Assembly: GCF_020985305.1 (NCBI RefSeq)
Contig: NZ_CP087588.1
Coordinates: forward strand, 3,409,501 to 3,473,500
Direction: 5' to 3'
Length of the DNA: 64,000 nucleotides
DNA from: Croceicoccus sp. Ery15
Lineage (GTDB): Bacteria > Pseudomonadota > Alphaproteobacteria > Sphingomonadales > Sphingomonadaceae
Shown here in pieces: positions 34,492-44,279 of the stretch (the first letter of the stretch is position 1; the number at the start of each line of letters is the position of its first letter). The notes beneath the pieces were generated by a model. The model did not search any database and was not told the origin of the DNA. It worked only from the letters and a program-made list of their open reading frames with translations. The translations under genes were made by a program, and so were the position numbers.

Positions 34492-37400
34492 ATGGCACGC
34501 TATTTTATCGACAGGCCGATATTCGCCTGGGTGATCTCGCTCGGCATCCTGCTGGCGGGCTTCATCGCGTTGCGCGGTCTTCCGATTGAGCAATATCCGG
34601 AAGTTGCCCCGCCCTCGCTCAGCATCGAAGTCGCCTATCCGGGCGCGGATGCCGAGACGCTGGAGGAAAACGTCACGCAGGTGATCGAGCAATCGCTGAA
34701 CGGTGTGGAGGGTTTCCTCTATATGAACTCGTCCAGCACCTCGTCGGGTACGGCGTCGATCACGCTGACTTTCGAGGCGGGGACCGATATCGATATCGCT
34801 CAGACCGAGGTGCAGAACCGCCTGTCGACGGTGGAAGCGCGCCTGCCCGAACAGGTCCGCCAGCAGGGCATTCAGGTCCGTCAGGCGAATGCCGGCTTTT
34901 TGATGATTTTGGGTCTTACGTCGAAAACCGGTCAACTGGACGCGGTCGGCCTTGGCAATATCGCGACCAATCAGGTGCTGGACGAACTGCGCCGCGTTCA
35001 GGGCGTGGGCGATGTCACCCTGTTCGGTTCGGCCTATGCAATGCGCATTTGGCTCGATCCCGACAAGCTGGCTTCTTATAATCTGTCGCCCACCGCCGTG
35101 CTGGCCGCGATTCAGGAACAGAACAGCCAAACCGCAGGCGGTTCGCTGGGCGCGCAGCCGTTCGTGGACGACCAGCAGCTGACCGCGACAATTACCACGC
35201 AGGGTCGTTTCAGCTCGGCCGCGGAATTCCGCCAGATCATCCTGCGCGCTGAAACCGGCGGAGCCACCGTACGGCTGGCTGATGTGGCCCGTGTCGAACT
35301 GGGGGCGGAAAGCTATGGCTTTGCCGCCAGTCTCAACGGCAGCCCCATGGCCGGCATGGCGGTGCAACTGGCCACCGGCGCCAATGCACTGGCTACCGCC
35401 GAAGGCGTCCGCGAGCGGATGGAAGAGCTTTCAGGAACCCTGCCGACGGATGTCGAATGGTCGGTTCCCTACGACACCACGCCCTTTGTCGAGATTTCGG
35501 TCGAGGAAGTGATCAAGACCCTGATCGAGGCGATGGCGCTGGTCTTCCTGGTCATGTTCCTGTTCCTGCAAAGCTGGCGCGCAACGATCATCCCCACGCT
35601 GGTTGTGCCGATCGCGCTGATGGGTGCCTGCCTTGGCCTGTGGGTTTTCGGATTTTCTATCAACGTGCTGTCCCTGTTTGCCATGGTGCTGGCGATCGGC
35701 ATTCTGGTCGATGACGCCATTGTGGTGATCGAAAATGTCGAGCGCATCATGCGCGAGGAGGGCCTGCCTCCGCTTGAAGCGACGCGTAAGGCGATGGACC
35801 AGATCACCGGCGCGATCATCGGCATCACGCTTGTCTTGATAGCTGTGTTTGTACCGATGGCGTTCTTTCCGGGATCGACAGGCGGCATCTATCGTCAGTT
35901 CTCGCTTACCCTGTCGGTTTCAATCTTCTTCTCGGCGCTGCTGGCGCTGACATTGACGCCTGCGCTCTGCGCCAATTTCCTGAAGCCCATCGAACAGGGC
36001 GACGGGGACGAACATGGGCATGGGGAGCCGGTTCCGCCCGCCGCCATGGAAGAGCCGGGCTGGCGCGGCATGCTGGCAAAGCTGCAATATCGCGCAGCCC
36101 GTCTGTTCGCAGGCTTTAACCGCTGGTTCGCGCGCATGACCGAGAAATATGCGCGCGGGAACGAGCGTATTCTGTCGCGTCCGATGCGCGGGCTGGCCGT
36201 ATTCCTGATGCTAGGCGTGTTCACCGCATTTCTATTCACCCGTTTGCCCACTTCGTTTTTGCCGGATGAGGATCAGGGCTATCTGATTACCGTGGTTCAG
36301 ACCCCGGCAGGCGCGACCATGGCCCGAACTGACGAGGCGCTGGCTCCGATCGAGGAATTTTGGAGTTCGCAGAACGAAGTCGAAGATCTGGTCGTACTGC
36401 GCGGTTTCAGCTTTTTCGGGCGCGGGCAAAATGCAGCCATGATGTTCTCGTCCTTTGAACCCTGGGAAGAGCGGACCGCGCCCGAAAGCGGCGCAAGCGC
36501 CATTCTGGGTCGTGCAGGGCAGGCTTTTGCAGGTATCGACAATGCGTTGGCCTTTCCGATACAGCCCCCTTCAATCCAGTCTTTGGGTCAGGCCAGCGGT
36601 TTCACCATGAAGCTGCAGGATCGTGGCGGATTGGGGCGCGAGGCGCTGACCAATGCGCGCAATCAGCTGATGGGCATGGCAAGCCAGAGCGACCTCATTG
36701 CCAATCTGCGGCCCGAGGACCAGCCGCCATCGCCCGCGCTGGAACTGACGGTCGACCGTGTGCAGGCGCGCGCGCTGGGCCTTTCGATTACCGATGTGAA
36801 CAATGCGCTGTCGATCAATAATGGCTCTGCCTATGTGAACGATTTCACCTATCAGGGCCGTGTACTGCGCGTGATGGTGCAGGCCGATGCGCCCTATCGC
36901 ATGACGCCCGAGGATGTGATGTCGCTGCGCATTCCCAACGACAGCGGCGAGCTGGTGCCTTTCAGCTCTTTCGCCACGGCCGAATGGTCGGCGGCGCCGC
37001 CCAGCCTCGGTCGCTATAACGGCTATCCTGCAATGACCCTGTCGGGAACGGCGGCACCGGGAAAATCGTCGGGCGATGCGCTGGCCGAAATGGAACAGCT
37101 GGCATCGCAACTGCCGGCGGGCATCAGTTATGAATGGACCGGCCTCAGCTATGAAGAGAAGCAGGCGGGCGGGCAGATCGGCCTGTTGCTGGGCCTGTCG
37201 GTGATCGTCGTCTTCCTTGTGCTGGCGGCATTGTACGAAAGCTGGGCGGTGCCGCTGTCGGTATTGCTGGTTGTGCCGATGGGCGTGCTGGGCGCGGTGC
37301 TGTTTTCGATGCTGCGCGGGCTTTCGGCGGACGTCTATTTCAACGTCGGCCTGATCACCATCATCGGCCTTGCCGCGAAGAACGCGATCCTGATCGTCGA

Positions 37401-37731
37401 ATTCGCGATCGAGGAAGAGGAGCGCGGATTGTCTCCGCTGGAAGCGGTGAAGACAGCGGCGCGATTGCGCCTGCGTCCGATCATCATGACCTCGCTTGCC
37501 TTTATCCTTGGCATGGTGCCGCTGGTTCTGGCCAGCGGTGCGGGCGCGGCCAGCCGGATCGCGGTGGGCACGGGCGTGATGGGCGGGATGATCGCCGCGA
37601 CCGTGCTGGGCATTTTCGTGATCCCGCTGCTCTATCTGATGACGCGCACCTATCTCAGCCGCAGGCAGCCGTCGGCCGCGGGGCACATGGACGAACCGGC
37701 CGAAGCGCCCGACGGGGAGGCAGCACGATGA
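34492..37731 (+). CDS. RND multidrug efflux transporter (HAE1 family)
   Basis: A 1079-residue inner-membrane pump with 12 expected membrane helices and two large periplasmic loops. The start MARYFIDRPIFAWVISLGI and the helix-4 motif GILVDDAIVVIENVERIM (two Asp of the proton relay) are AcrB/MexB-like, and helix 10 has GLAAKNAILIVEFA with the Lys. It exports hydrophobic compounds with the flanking adaptor and channel. Its stop overlaps the outer-membrane gene (ATGA at 37728). Regulated presumably by the divergent TetR. Substrate range is unknown. Confidence 0.94.
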   Translation: MARYFIDRPIFAWVISLGILLAGFIALRGLPIEQYPEVAPPSLSIEVAYPGADAETLEENVTQVIEQSLNGVEGFLYMNSSSTSSGTASITLTFEAGTDIDIAQTEVQNRLSTVEARLPEQVRQQGIQVRQANAGFLMILGLTSKTGQLDAVGLGNIATNQVLDELRRVQGVGDVTLFGSAYAMRIWLDPDKLASYNLSPTAVLAAIQEQNSQTAGGSLGAQPFVDDQQLTATITTQGRFSSAAEFRQIILRAETGGATVRLADVARVELGAESYGFAASLNGSPMAGMAVQLATGANALATAEGVRERMEELSGTLPTDVEWSVPYDTTPFVEISVEEVIKTLIEAMALVFLVMFLFLQSWRATIIPTLVVPIALMGACLGLWVFGFSINVLSLFAMVLAIGILVDDAIVVIENVERIMREEGLPPLEATRKAMDQITGAIIGITLVLIAVFVPMAFFPGSTGGIYRQFSLTLSVSIFFSALLALTLTPALCANFLKPIEQGDGDEHGHGEPVPPAAMEEPGWRGMLAKLQYRAARLFAGFNRWFARMTEKYARGNERILSRPMRGLAVFLMLGVFTAFLFTRLPTSFLPDEDQGYLITVVQTPAGATMARTDEALAPIEEFWSSQNEVEDLVVLRGFSFFGRGQNAAMMFSSFEPWEERTAPESGASAILGRAGQAFAGIDNALAFPIQPPSIQSLGQASGFTMKLQDRGGLGREALTNARNQLMGMASQSDLIANLRPEDQPPSPALELTVDRVQARALGLSITDVNNALSINNGSAYVNDFTYQGRVLRVMVQADAPYRMTPEDVMSLRIPNDSGELVPFSSFATAEWSAAPPSLGRYNGYPAMTLSGTAAPGKSSGDALAEMEQLASQLPAGISYEWTGLSYEEKQAGGQIGLLLGLSVIVVFLVLAALYESWAVPLSVLLVVPMGVLGAVLFSMLRGLSADVYFNVGLITIIGLAAKNAILIVEFAIEEEERGLSPLEAVKTAARLRLRPIIMTSLAFILGMVPLVLASGAGAASRIAVGTGVMGGMIAATVLGIFVIPLLYLMTRTYLSRRQPSAAGHMDEPAEAPDGEAAR

Positions 37732-39197
37732 GCATGCGTCACACCGCTCCGCTGGCGGCGATCGCCATGGTGCTGGTCTTGCCGGGCTGCATCAATATGG
37801 CGCCCGATCATGTCACGCCCGAATTGTCGACCGCGCCCGCGTTCGATCCCGAATACGGGCCCGACGGCACGGTGGTCGCGACCAGCCTGTCCTATCGCGA
37901 CTGGTTCGCCGACCCGCGCCTCGATGCGCTGATCGGTGCGGCGCTGCGCAACAACCGCGATCTTGTCGCCGCCACCGCGCGGATCGAACAGGCGCGCGCG
38001 CAATATCGCATCCAGGACAGCCGCCGCCTGCCCAGCGTGGTCGCCAGCGCCGATGCCACGCGCACCCGCACGCCTTTGACCGGCGCCATCGCCGGTGCCA
38101 GCGGCGATACGAGTGCGATCACGGTCGATAATTTTCAGGTCGGCGTCGGCGTCAGCGCGTTCGAACTGGACTTCTGGGGGCGGGTCAGGAACCTCAGCGA
38201 TGCGTCGCGCGCGCAATATTTGTCGAGCGTCGCGGCGCAGCGGGCCTTTTATCTCTCGCTGATCGCCGATGTCGCCACCACCTATTACGAACTGCTGGAA
38301 ACGCAGGATCAGGTGGAACTGGCCATCGCCACCGTCAGCAGCCGCAGCGATTCGCTGATTATTGCCAAACGCCGCCTCGACATCGGGGTGACTTCGGCGC
38401 TGCCGATGCGGCAGGCCGAAACGCTGTTGACCGCGGCCCAGCAGCAATTGGCCAGCCAGCGACTGGCCGAGGCGCAATTGCGCAACCAGCTGGCCGTACT
38501 GGTCGGCGGGCGCATCCCCGACGATCTGCCCGAAGGTCTGGCGCTGGAAGAGCAGGGCAATGGCATGCGGCTCGATCCCGGTCTGCCGTCCGAGATGTTG
38601 CTGGCGCGGCCCGATGTCGTCGCGGCAGAGGAAAACCTGCGCGCAGCGCGTGCCAATATCGGCGCCGCGCGGGCGGCGTTCTTTCCGACGATCTCGCTGA
38701 CGGGCAATGCCGGTTTCGCGTCGGAAACGCTGGGCGGCCTGTTCGACGAGGGGATCTTCGCATGGAGCGCGGGTCCGTCGATCAGCCTGCCGATCTTTGA
38801 CTGGGGCGCGCGGGAAGGCGATCTGGATTACGCCAAGGCACTGGAGGTCGAGGAAGTCGCCAATTACGACATGGCGGTGCAGACGGCATTCCGCGAAGTG
38901 TCCGATGCGCTGGCCGGTCGCCGCTGGCTGACCGAACAGGTCGCGGTGTTGGAACGCACCGTCGCCGCGCAGGAAGAGATCGACCGCATTTCGACCCTGC
39001 GTTACCGCGAAGGGGTGACCGATTATCTGGAAGTGCTGGACGCCGAACGGTCCCTGTTCAGCGCGCAGCAGGATCTGATCACCACCCGCCGAGCCCTGTT
39101 GCAGAACGGGGCCACGCTTTACGTCGCGCTGGGCGGCGGGTTCGAGGTGAACGGAAGCGAGATCGAAGGCGCGGGGGGCACGCCGGTCGACGATTGA
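37728..39197 (+). CDS. RND efflux outer-membrane channel (NodT/OprM family)
   Basis: A 489-residue outer-membrane lipoprotein: the signal ends in VLPGC, and the two repeated helical domains with strands are typical of the NodT branch (YRDWFADPRLDALIGAALRNN near the N-terminus, LARPDVVAAEENLRAARANIGAARAAFFP in the middle). It forms the trimeric exit duct of the pump. The ATG lies inside the pump gene's stop overlap, so the three proteins are translationally linked. The last 20 residues are acidic and not conserved in the family. Confidence 0.92.
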   Translation: MSMRHTAPLAAIAMVLVLPGCINMAPDHVTPELSTAPAFDPEYGPDGTVVATSLSYRDWFADPRLDALIGAALRNNRDLVAATARIEQARAQYRIQDSRRLPSVVASADATRTRTPLTGAIAGASGDTSAITVDNFQVGVGVSAFELDFWGRVRNLSDASRAQYLSSVAAQRAFYLSLIADVATTYYELLETQDQVELAIATVSSRSDSLIIAKRRLDIGVTSALPMRQAETLLTAAQQQLASQRLAEAQLRNQLAVLVGGRIPDDLPEGLALEEQGNGMRLDPGLPSEMLLARPDVVAAEENLRAARANIGAARAAFFPTISLTGNAGFASETLGGLFDEGIFAWSAGPSISLPIFDWGAREGDLDYAKALEVEEVANYDMAVQTAFREVSDALAGRRWLTEQVAVLERTVAAQEEIDRISTLRYREGVTDYLEVLDAERSLFSAQQDLITTRRALLQNGATLYVALGGGFEVNGSEIEGAGGTPVDD

Positions 39198-39219
39198 CCG
39201 GCATGCGTCCTGTTCGCGA

Positions 39220-40422
39220 TTACTTCGACAGGCCCTGAAACACAAAACGCTGTACGCGGCGGCCGCTGCCCACTTCGGTAGTATATACATTGCCGTGGCT
39301 GTCGACATCGACACTGTGCAGCCAGATGAACTGCCCCGGATAGCGTCCGTTGCGACCAAAGCTGCCGACGACTTCATGCGTTTCGCGCAGCAGCACCCAG
39401 ACGCGGCCGTTCATCATGTCGGCGACATAGACATAGGTTCCATCGGGGCTGAACGCGACATCGCTGGCCGAACGCGTGCCGCCGGTGCCGGGTGCGATCA
39501 CGATATCCTGCAGGAATTCGGCCCCGTCCGCGGTTTCGCGGAACAGCTGCAGCCGGTTGTTGCGCCGGTCGCAGACATAGATCGTGCTGTCGGGCCCTCG
39601 CACGACGCAGTGCACGATATCGCCGAAGATTTTCGCCTCCGGATTGGCGCCGCCGTCGGCGGTGCTGCTCGCCTGGCTCTGGTCGAATGGTTCGTCCCGC
39701 GTGCCGCCGCCGGGCACTTCGCCATAGGCGCCGAACAGATGCGTCATTGCCAGATCGGTGCCGGCCAGTTCCACGATACGTTTGTTAATATAGCCGTCGG
39801 CGACCAGCACCGAATCCGCATTGGCGGCGATATCGGCGGGATTGCCAAGGCTGGTGCGCGATTCGTTACCGCCGGTTTGCCCGCGCGTGCCGAAATGGCG
39901 GATATATTTGCCGTCGGCGGTAAAGTTCATCACCACGTGATCGCCGTCGCCATTGCCGCCGATCCATACCGTGCCCTTGTCGTCGACATACAGGCCATGA
40001 ACATTGGCGGGCCATTGTTCCCCCTCTCCTTCGCCGGGGGCGAGATCGGGGCCGCCCCAGCCCGACAGCAGGTTCCCGTCCTGATCAAAGCGCAGCACAT
40101 GCGGCGGCAGGTTGCAGCAGGCGACCGCGATGGGCGGGTCCTGTGCAAGGCCCGATTCGGTCTGGTCGAGCGAATTGGGGCGCGTCAGCACCCAGATATG
40201 ATCCTGCGCATCGACCGACAGCCCGGGCGACTGGCCAAGGATCATGTCATCGGGCAGGCGCGGCCATGATGCATCGGCCTTGAACAGGGGCATGGGCACG
40301 GTGTCGTCCACCCGTTCGCTGACCACATCGACCAGCGTGTCGGCCATGGCAGGCGGCGGGGCAACCAGCGTACCGGCAAGGCCCGTGGCGGCGGCAAGCA
40401 AAGGCAACAGCGATCGGCGCAT
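39220..40422 (-). CDS. Exported NHL-repeat beta-propeller protein
   Basis: A 400-residue periplasmic protein: signal MRRSLLPLLAAATGLAG...AMA, then NHL/six-bladed propeller repeats with recurring HGLYVDDKGTVWIGGN, DSTIYVCDRRNNRLQLF and DVAFSPDGTYVYVADMMNGRVWV patterns. Calcium or ligand binding and scaffolding are common in this fold, and some members are lactonase- or peptidylglycine-lyase-like, but no catalytic set is evident. GGAGAG precedes the ATG at 40422. It follows the TauE permease by 20 bases on the same strand, so the two may be expressed together. Function is unknown. Confidence 0.75.
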   Translation of the reverse strand: MRRSLLPLLAAATGLAGTLVAPPPAMADTLVDVVSERVDDTVPMPLFKADASWPRLPDDMILGQSPGLSVDAQDHIWVLTRPNSLDQTESGLAQDPPIAVACCNLPPHVLRFDQDGNLLSGWGGPDLAPGEGEGEQWPANVHGLYVDDKGTVWIGGNGDGDHVVMNFTADGKYIRHFGTRGQTGGNESRTSLGNPADIAANADSVLVADGYINKRIVELAGTDLAMTHLFGAYGEVPGGGTRDEPFDQSQASSTADGGANPEAKIFGDIVHCVVRGPDSTIYVCDRRNNRLQLFRETADGAEFLQDIVIAPGTGGTRSASDVAFSPDGTYVYVADMMNGRVWVLLRETHEVVGSFGRNGRYPGQFIWLHSVDVDSHGNVYTTEVGSGRRVQRFVFQGLSK

Positions 40423-40442
40423 CGGTACTCTCCCGTTAAAAA

Positions 40443-41279
40443 TCATGCTTTCATGATCATGGTGACGCCCACGACCGCCAGATAGATCCCGAATACCCGC
40501 CGCAACAAGGCGGGGCTGAGCCTGTGCGCGGCGGCAACGCCCAGCGGCGCGCTGGTCATGGCGGTGGCGATGATGGCGATGGCGGCGGGCAGGCTGACAT
40601 GGCCGATCGACAGCGGCGGCAGTCCGGCCTCTCCGAAACCGGTGATGGCATAGCCGATGGCTGCGGGGATAGCGATGATCGCGCCAATGCCCGATGCCGT
40701 GCCGATGGCGCGGTGGATGGGCGCGCCGCAGCTTGTCATCGTCAGTGTCGTGATCGTGCCCCCGCCGATACCCAGCAGCGCGGAGATCAGGCCAAGGAAT
40801 CCCGCCAGCCCCGCGCGGGTCGCGCCAGTGGGCATGGCGCGCGCCAGTTGCTGGCGTTCGGGCCGGACGGGCAACAGGAAATAGGCGGCAAAGGCCAGAA
40901 CGCCCCCGCCGAAGATCAGCGCCAGCGTTGCGCTGGATGCGAAATCGGCGATCAACGTGCCCAGCACCGTTCCCGCCACGATCCACGGCGCCCAGCCCTT
41001 GATAAAGGGCACGTCGACTGCCCCGCGTTTGCCATGCGATTGCACCGATCGCAGCGATGTGAAGATGATCGTCGCCAGCGATGTGCCGATGGCCACATGC
41101 ATCACCTGATCGGACGACGTACCGAGCATCGGCAGAATCAGCGTCAGCGCGGGCACCACGACGAACCCGCCACCGATGCCGAACAGCCCCCCCGCGAAAC
41201 CGGCACCAAGCCCCGCCGCAAGCAGCGCGAAATAGGGGAGGAGGGAGAGCGCGGTATCGGCCAAGATGTAACCAACCAT
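40443..41279 (-). CDS. TauE/SafE-family sulfite/anion exporter permease
   Basis: A 278-residue inner-membrane protein with about eight hydrophobic segments and two halves that each carry a glycine-rich motif: GAGFAGGLFGIGGGFVVVP and GFLGLISALLGIGGGTIT. This duplicated form defines the TauE/SafE family, which moves sulfite, sulfoacetate or other small anions. The ATG at 41279 starts just before the first helix; an upstream in-frame ATG runs into the divergent GGDEF gene. It is probably cotranscribed with the NHL-repeat protein gene. Its substrate cannot be read. Confidence 0.88.
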   Translation of the reverse strand: MVGYILADTALSLLPYFALLAAGLGAGFAGGLFGIGGGFVVVPALTLILPMLGTSSDQVMHVAIGTSLATIIFTSLRSVQSHGKRGAVDVPFIKGWAPWIVAGTVLGTLIADFASSATLALIFGGGVLAFAAYFLLPVRPERQQLARAMPTGATRAGLAGFLGLISALLGIGGGTITTLTMTSCGAPIHRAIGTASGIGAIIAIPAAIGYAITGFGEAGLPPLSIGHVSLPAAIAIIATAMTSAPLGVAAAHRLSPALLRRVFGIYLAVVGVTMIMKA

Positions 41280-41411
41280 ACGCGTACTGTAACCGGCGTC
41301 GAGTATTATTGTTGCGCTGCAATACAATGTACCACTACGCCGCGATAATAGCGGGGCTGTGACAGCGGGCATTAACGAAAAGCTTACCAAGCCCGGCTTA
41401 GTTTGCCACCT

Positions 41412-43820
41412 ATGTTCGCGCTTGCTCGGAAAAACGCCCGTAATGGGCCTCCCGTGGCCGATGACCGGCCTGTTCCCGCTCAACCCGAATCGGGTGTGGC
41501 GCGCAATGGCGCGCTGGGCGGCGGATTGTTGAAGCGCATGGGGCTTGCCGCCCCGGCTACCCCCAAGCTTCTGGGCCTGCAATATGCGGCCTTGGCGCGC
41601 ACGGCGTTCCTGCGCTTCGCGGTTTTAGTGGGCGCGGCGGTTCCCGCGATCACGTTCTGGATCGACAGCTCGGGCCTGTTGCTGGCAGGCGGCTGGTTCC
41701 TGCTGGTCGTGCTGATCGCGGCGGCCATGCTGCGGATGGAGCGGGGCTTTATCGACGCCGAACGCCGCCAGCTCGCCGCAGAGGAGCAACGCACCCATCT
41801 GGCGGTGGTCAGCATTGCGGGCCTGTTGTGGGCGGGGCCGATGCTGGCGTTTCCCGATGCGATGGCCAGCGGCAATGCACCGCAATATGCGGTCATGGCG
41901 CTGCTGATCGGCGTGTTCGTGCTGGCGCTGTCCGCTGTGCCGATCGCTGCGATGGTGTTTATCGCGATTTTCGGCGTGGCCGGTGCGATTTCGATGGTGC
42001 TGGCTGGCGATTTCGCGGGCACGGTCGCGCAGATCGCCTTTGGCGTCGTCGTCGCGGCGGGGGCCATGTCCCTGTCGCGCCTCTATCTGCGCCTGCGCCT
42101 GACAGAGGCAAATCTGGCCGAAAAGCAGGAAACTGTGTCGCTGCTGCTGCACGAGTTCGAGGAAAACTCGGCCGACTGGCTGTGGCAGGTCGATGCATCG
42201 CGCCGCGTGCGCGGGGTTTCGCCCCGTTTCGCCCATGCGCTTGGGCTGGAACCGCGCGAGGCCGATGGCGAACCGCTGCTGCGCCTGATCGCGGGCGAGG
42301 GCTGGGATACAGGCGCGCTGCCGTCATCGCTGCGCGATCTGGCCGAGCGGCTGAAGCGGCGCGAGAGTTTTTCCAACATGATGGTGCGCGTGTCGATGAA
42401 CGGCCGCACCCGCTGGTGGGAATTGTCGGGCACTCCCAAGCATGACGAGCACGGACAGTTCGCCGGTTTTCGCGGTGTGGGTTCCGACGTGACCGAACAG
42501 CGCGAAAGCGCCGAGAAAATCGCGCAGCTGGCCCGTTACGACCAGCTGACCGGCCTGCCCAACCGCATGATGCTGACCGAGGCGCTGGGCACCGCGCTGC
42601 AACGCGCCGAACAATGGCGCACGCGCTGTGCGTTTCTGATGATCGACCTCGACCGGTTCAAGGCGGTCAACGATACTTTGGGGCACCAGATCGGCGACAA
42701 GCTGCTGGCACAGGTGTCGCGCCGCCTGCGGGTGCTGATGGGGCAGCATGACACTTGCGGCCGTCTGGGCGGCGACGAATTTGCCGTGGTGATGGCCGAT
42801 GTGAACGACCGCGAGGCGGTGGACCGCATGTCGCACGCGATCATCGATGTGCTGTCCAAGCCCTATGACGTCGATCACCACACGCTTTACGTCGGCGCGT
42901 CGGTGGGGTCTGCCGTGGGGCCGCGCGATGCGCGCACGGTGGAAACGCTGATGCGCAACGCCGATCTGGCGCTTTACCGGTCGAAGGACGAGGGCGGCGG
43001 CAGCCATTTCGCCTATGAGCCGCAAATGCACGCCCATGCCGAAGAACGCCGCAAGCTGGAATTCGCGCTGCGCCACGCGCTGGAGCGGGACGAGCTTGAG
43101 CTGAATTTCCAGCCCGTGGTCGATGCGGTGACCGAGGAGATCCTGAGCTTCGAGGCGCTGATGCGCTGGAACAGTGTGGAATTTGGCCGCGTGTCGCCTG
43201 CCAAGTTCATCCCCATTGCCGAGGATACGCGCCTGATCGTGCCCATCGGCGAATGGGCCCTGCGCCGCGCCTGTGACGAGGCGGCGCATTGGCCCGGCCA
43301 TGTGAAGGTGGCGGTGAACGTTTCGGCCGAACAGATGCTGGACGCCAATTTCGCCAGCACGGTTGTTTCGGCCCTCGCCGCCAGTGGTCTGTCGCCCGAA
43401 CGGCTGGAACTGGAAGTGACCGAATCGATCTTCCTGCGCGATGGCGGGGCGGCGCAGTCGACGCTGAACCAGATCCAGTCGCTGGGCTGCAAGGTGGCGC
43501 TCGACGATTTCGGCACCGGCTATTCGTCGCTGGGCTATCTGCGCAACAACCGCTTCAGCACGATCAAGATCGACCGCAGCTTTGTGCAGGGCGCGGCCAA
43601 GGATAGTCCCGAATCGCTGGCCATCATCCGCGCCGTGGTCGCCATGTGCGATGCACTGGGCATGGAAACGACGGCGGAAGGCGTCGAGAGCGAGCGCGAG
43701 CTGGAGCGTATCCGCCAGCTTGGCTGTTCGAAGATTCAGGGCTTTCTGTTCGGCCGCCCCATGGGCGCATTGGAAGCCAATGCGCTGCTGGATCAACGCG
43801 CCGAACGCCGCATCGCCTGA
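41412..43820 (+). CDS. GGDEF-EAL protein with membrane and PAS domains
   Basis: An 802-residue c-di-GMP enzyme. Up to six hydrophobic segments lie at about residues 60-225, a PAS-like domain at about 250-370 (SADWLWQVDAS), a GGDEF domain with intact RLGGDEF near residue 452, and an EAL domain with EALMRW near residue 580, NVSAEQ, LDDFGTGYSSLG, KIDRSF and EGVE. Both active sites look complete, so it may make or break c-di-GMP. The product-inhibition RxxD before GGDEF reads GQHD, so that site is missing. It is divergent from the TauE gene. The ATG at 41412 is chosen over a TTG at 41403. Confidence 0.9.
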   Translation: MFALARKNARNGPPVADDRPVPAQPESGVARNGALGGGLLKRMGLAAPATPKLLGLQYAALARTAFLRFAVLVGAAVPAITFWIDSSGLLLAGGWFLLVVLIAAAMLRMERGFIDAERRQLAAEEQRTHLAVVSIAGLLWAGPMLAFPDAMASGNAPQYAVMALLIGVFVLALSAVPIAAMVFIAIFGVAGAISMVLAGDFAGTVAQIAFGVVVAAGAMSLSRLYLRLRLTEANLAEKQETVSLLLHEFEENSADWLWQVDASRRVRGVSPRFAHALGLEPREADGEPLLRLIAGEGWDTGALPSSLRDLAERLKRRESFSNMMVRVSMNGRTRWWELSGTPKHDEHGQFAGFRGVGSDVTEQRESAEKIAQLARYDQLTGLPNRMMLTEALGTALQRAEQWRTRCAFLMIDLDRFKAVNDTLGHQIGDKLLAQVSRRLRVLMGQHDTCGRLGGDEFAVVMADVNDREAVDRMSHAIIDVLSKPYDVDHHTLYVGASVGSAVGPRDARTVETLMRNADLALYRSKDEGGGSHFAYEPQMHAHAEERRKLEFALRHALERDELELNFQPVVDAVTEEILSFEALMRWNSVEFGRVSPAKFIPIAEDTRLIVPIGEWALRRACDEAAHWPGHVKVAVNVSAEQMLDANFASTVVSALAASGLSPERLELEVTESIFLRDGGAAQSTLNQIQSLGCKVALDDFGTGYSSLGYLRNNRFSTIKIDRSFVQGAAKDSPESLAIIRAVVAMCDALGMETTAEGVESERELERIRQLGCSKIQGFLFGRPMGALEANALLDQRAERRIA

Positions 43821-43826
43821 ACGGGC

Positions 43827-44273
43827 CTAATCCGGCAGCACATCCGCGCCGAATCCGGCGGGGAGGAGTTGCGAGATCGTCATTTCCAGCACCTCGTCGC
43901 CTGTGGCGCTGGCCGAGATGACCACGATGTCGCGCCTTGACAGAGAGGCCGCCTCGGCAATGGCCTGACGGCAGCCGCCGCAGGGGGTGATAATGTCCTC
44001 CCCCGCGATTGTGCCGCCCGCCTTCGGTCCGCCGGCCACCGCGACATGGGTAATCCGTGCAAGGCCGAATGCGTGCTGCGCGGCGGTCAGCGCCGATTGT
44101 TCGGCGCACAGGCCCAGCCGGTAACAGGCGTTTTCCATATTCGCGCCGGTCACGACCGAGCCATCCTCGGCCATGACCGCGCAGCCGACGTGAAAGCGCG
44201 AATAGGGGGCGTGCGCCTTGGCCGCTGCCTCGCGCGCCAATGCGATCAGCCGGTCGCGGATATTGTCGTCCAT
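43827..44273 (-). CDS. cdd: Cytidine deaminase
   Basis: A 148-residue tetrameric-type cytidine deaminase. Zinc site: Cys and Glu in LCAEQSAL, and two Cys in PCGGCRQAI; the YSRFHVGCAVMAEDG segment is the family start. It converts cytidine and deoxycytidine to the uridine forms for pyrimidine salvage. It converges on the GGDEF-EAL gene with six bases between and follows the small MscS gene on the same strand by six bases. A CNT nucleoside transporter is encoded about 3 kb to the right, fitting nucleoside use. Confidence 0.92.
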   Translation of the reverse strand: MDDNIRDRLIALAREAAAKAHAPYSRFHVGCAVMAEDGSVVTGANMENACYRLGLCAEQSALTAAQHAFGLARITHVAVAGGPKAGGTIAGEDIITPCGGCRQAIAEAASLSRRDIVVISASATGDEVLEMTISQLLPAGFGADVLPD

Positions 44274-44279
44274 CGGGTC

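Noticed and set aside
41288..41301. TGTAACCGGCGTCG, a partial match to the pectin operator between the TauE and GGDEF-EAL genes
   Set aside because: It differs from the consensus at three of 14 positions, including one in the ACCGGT core, and neither neighbour belongs to uronate metabolism.
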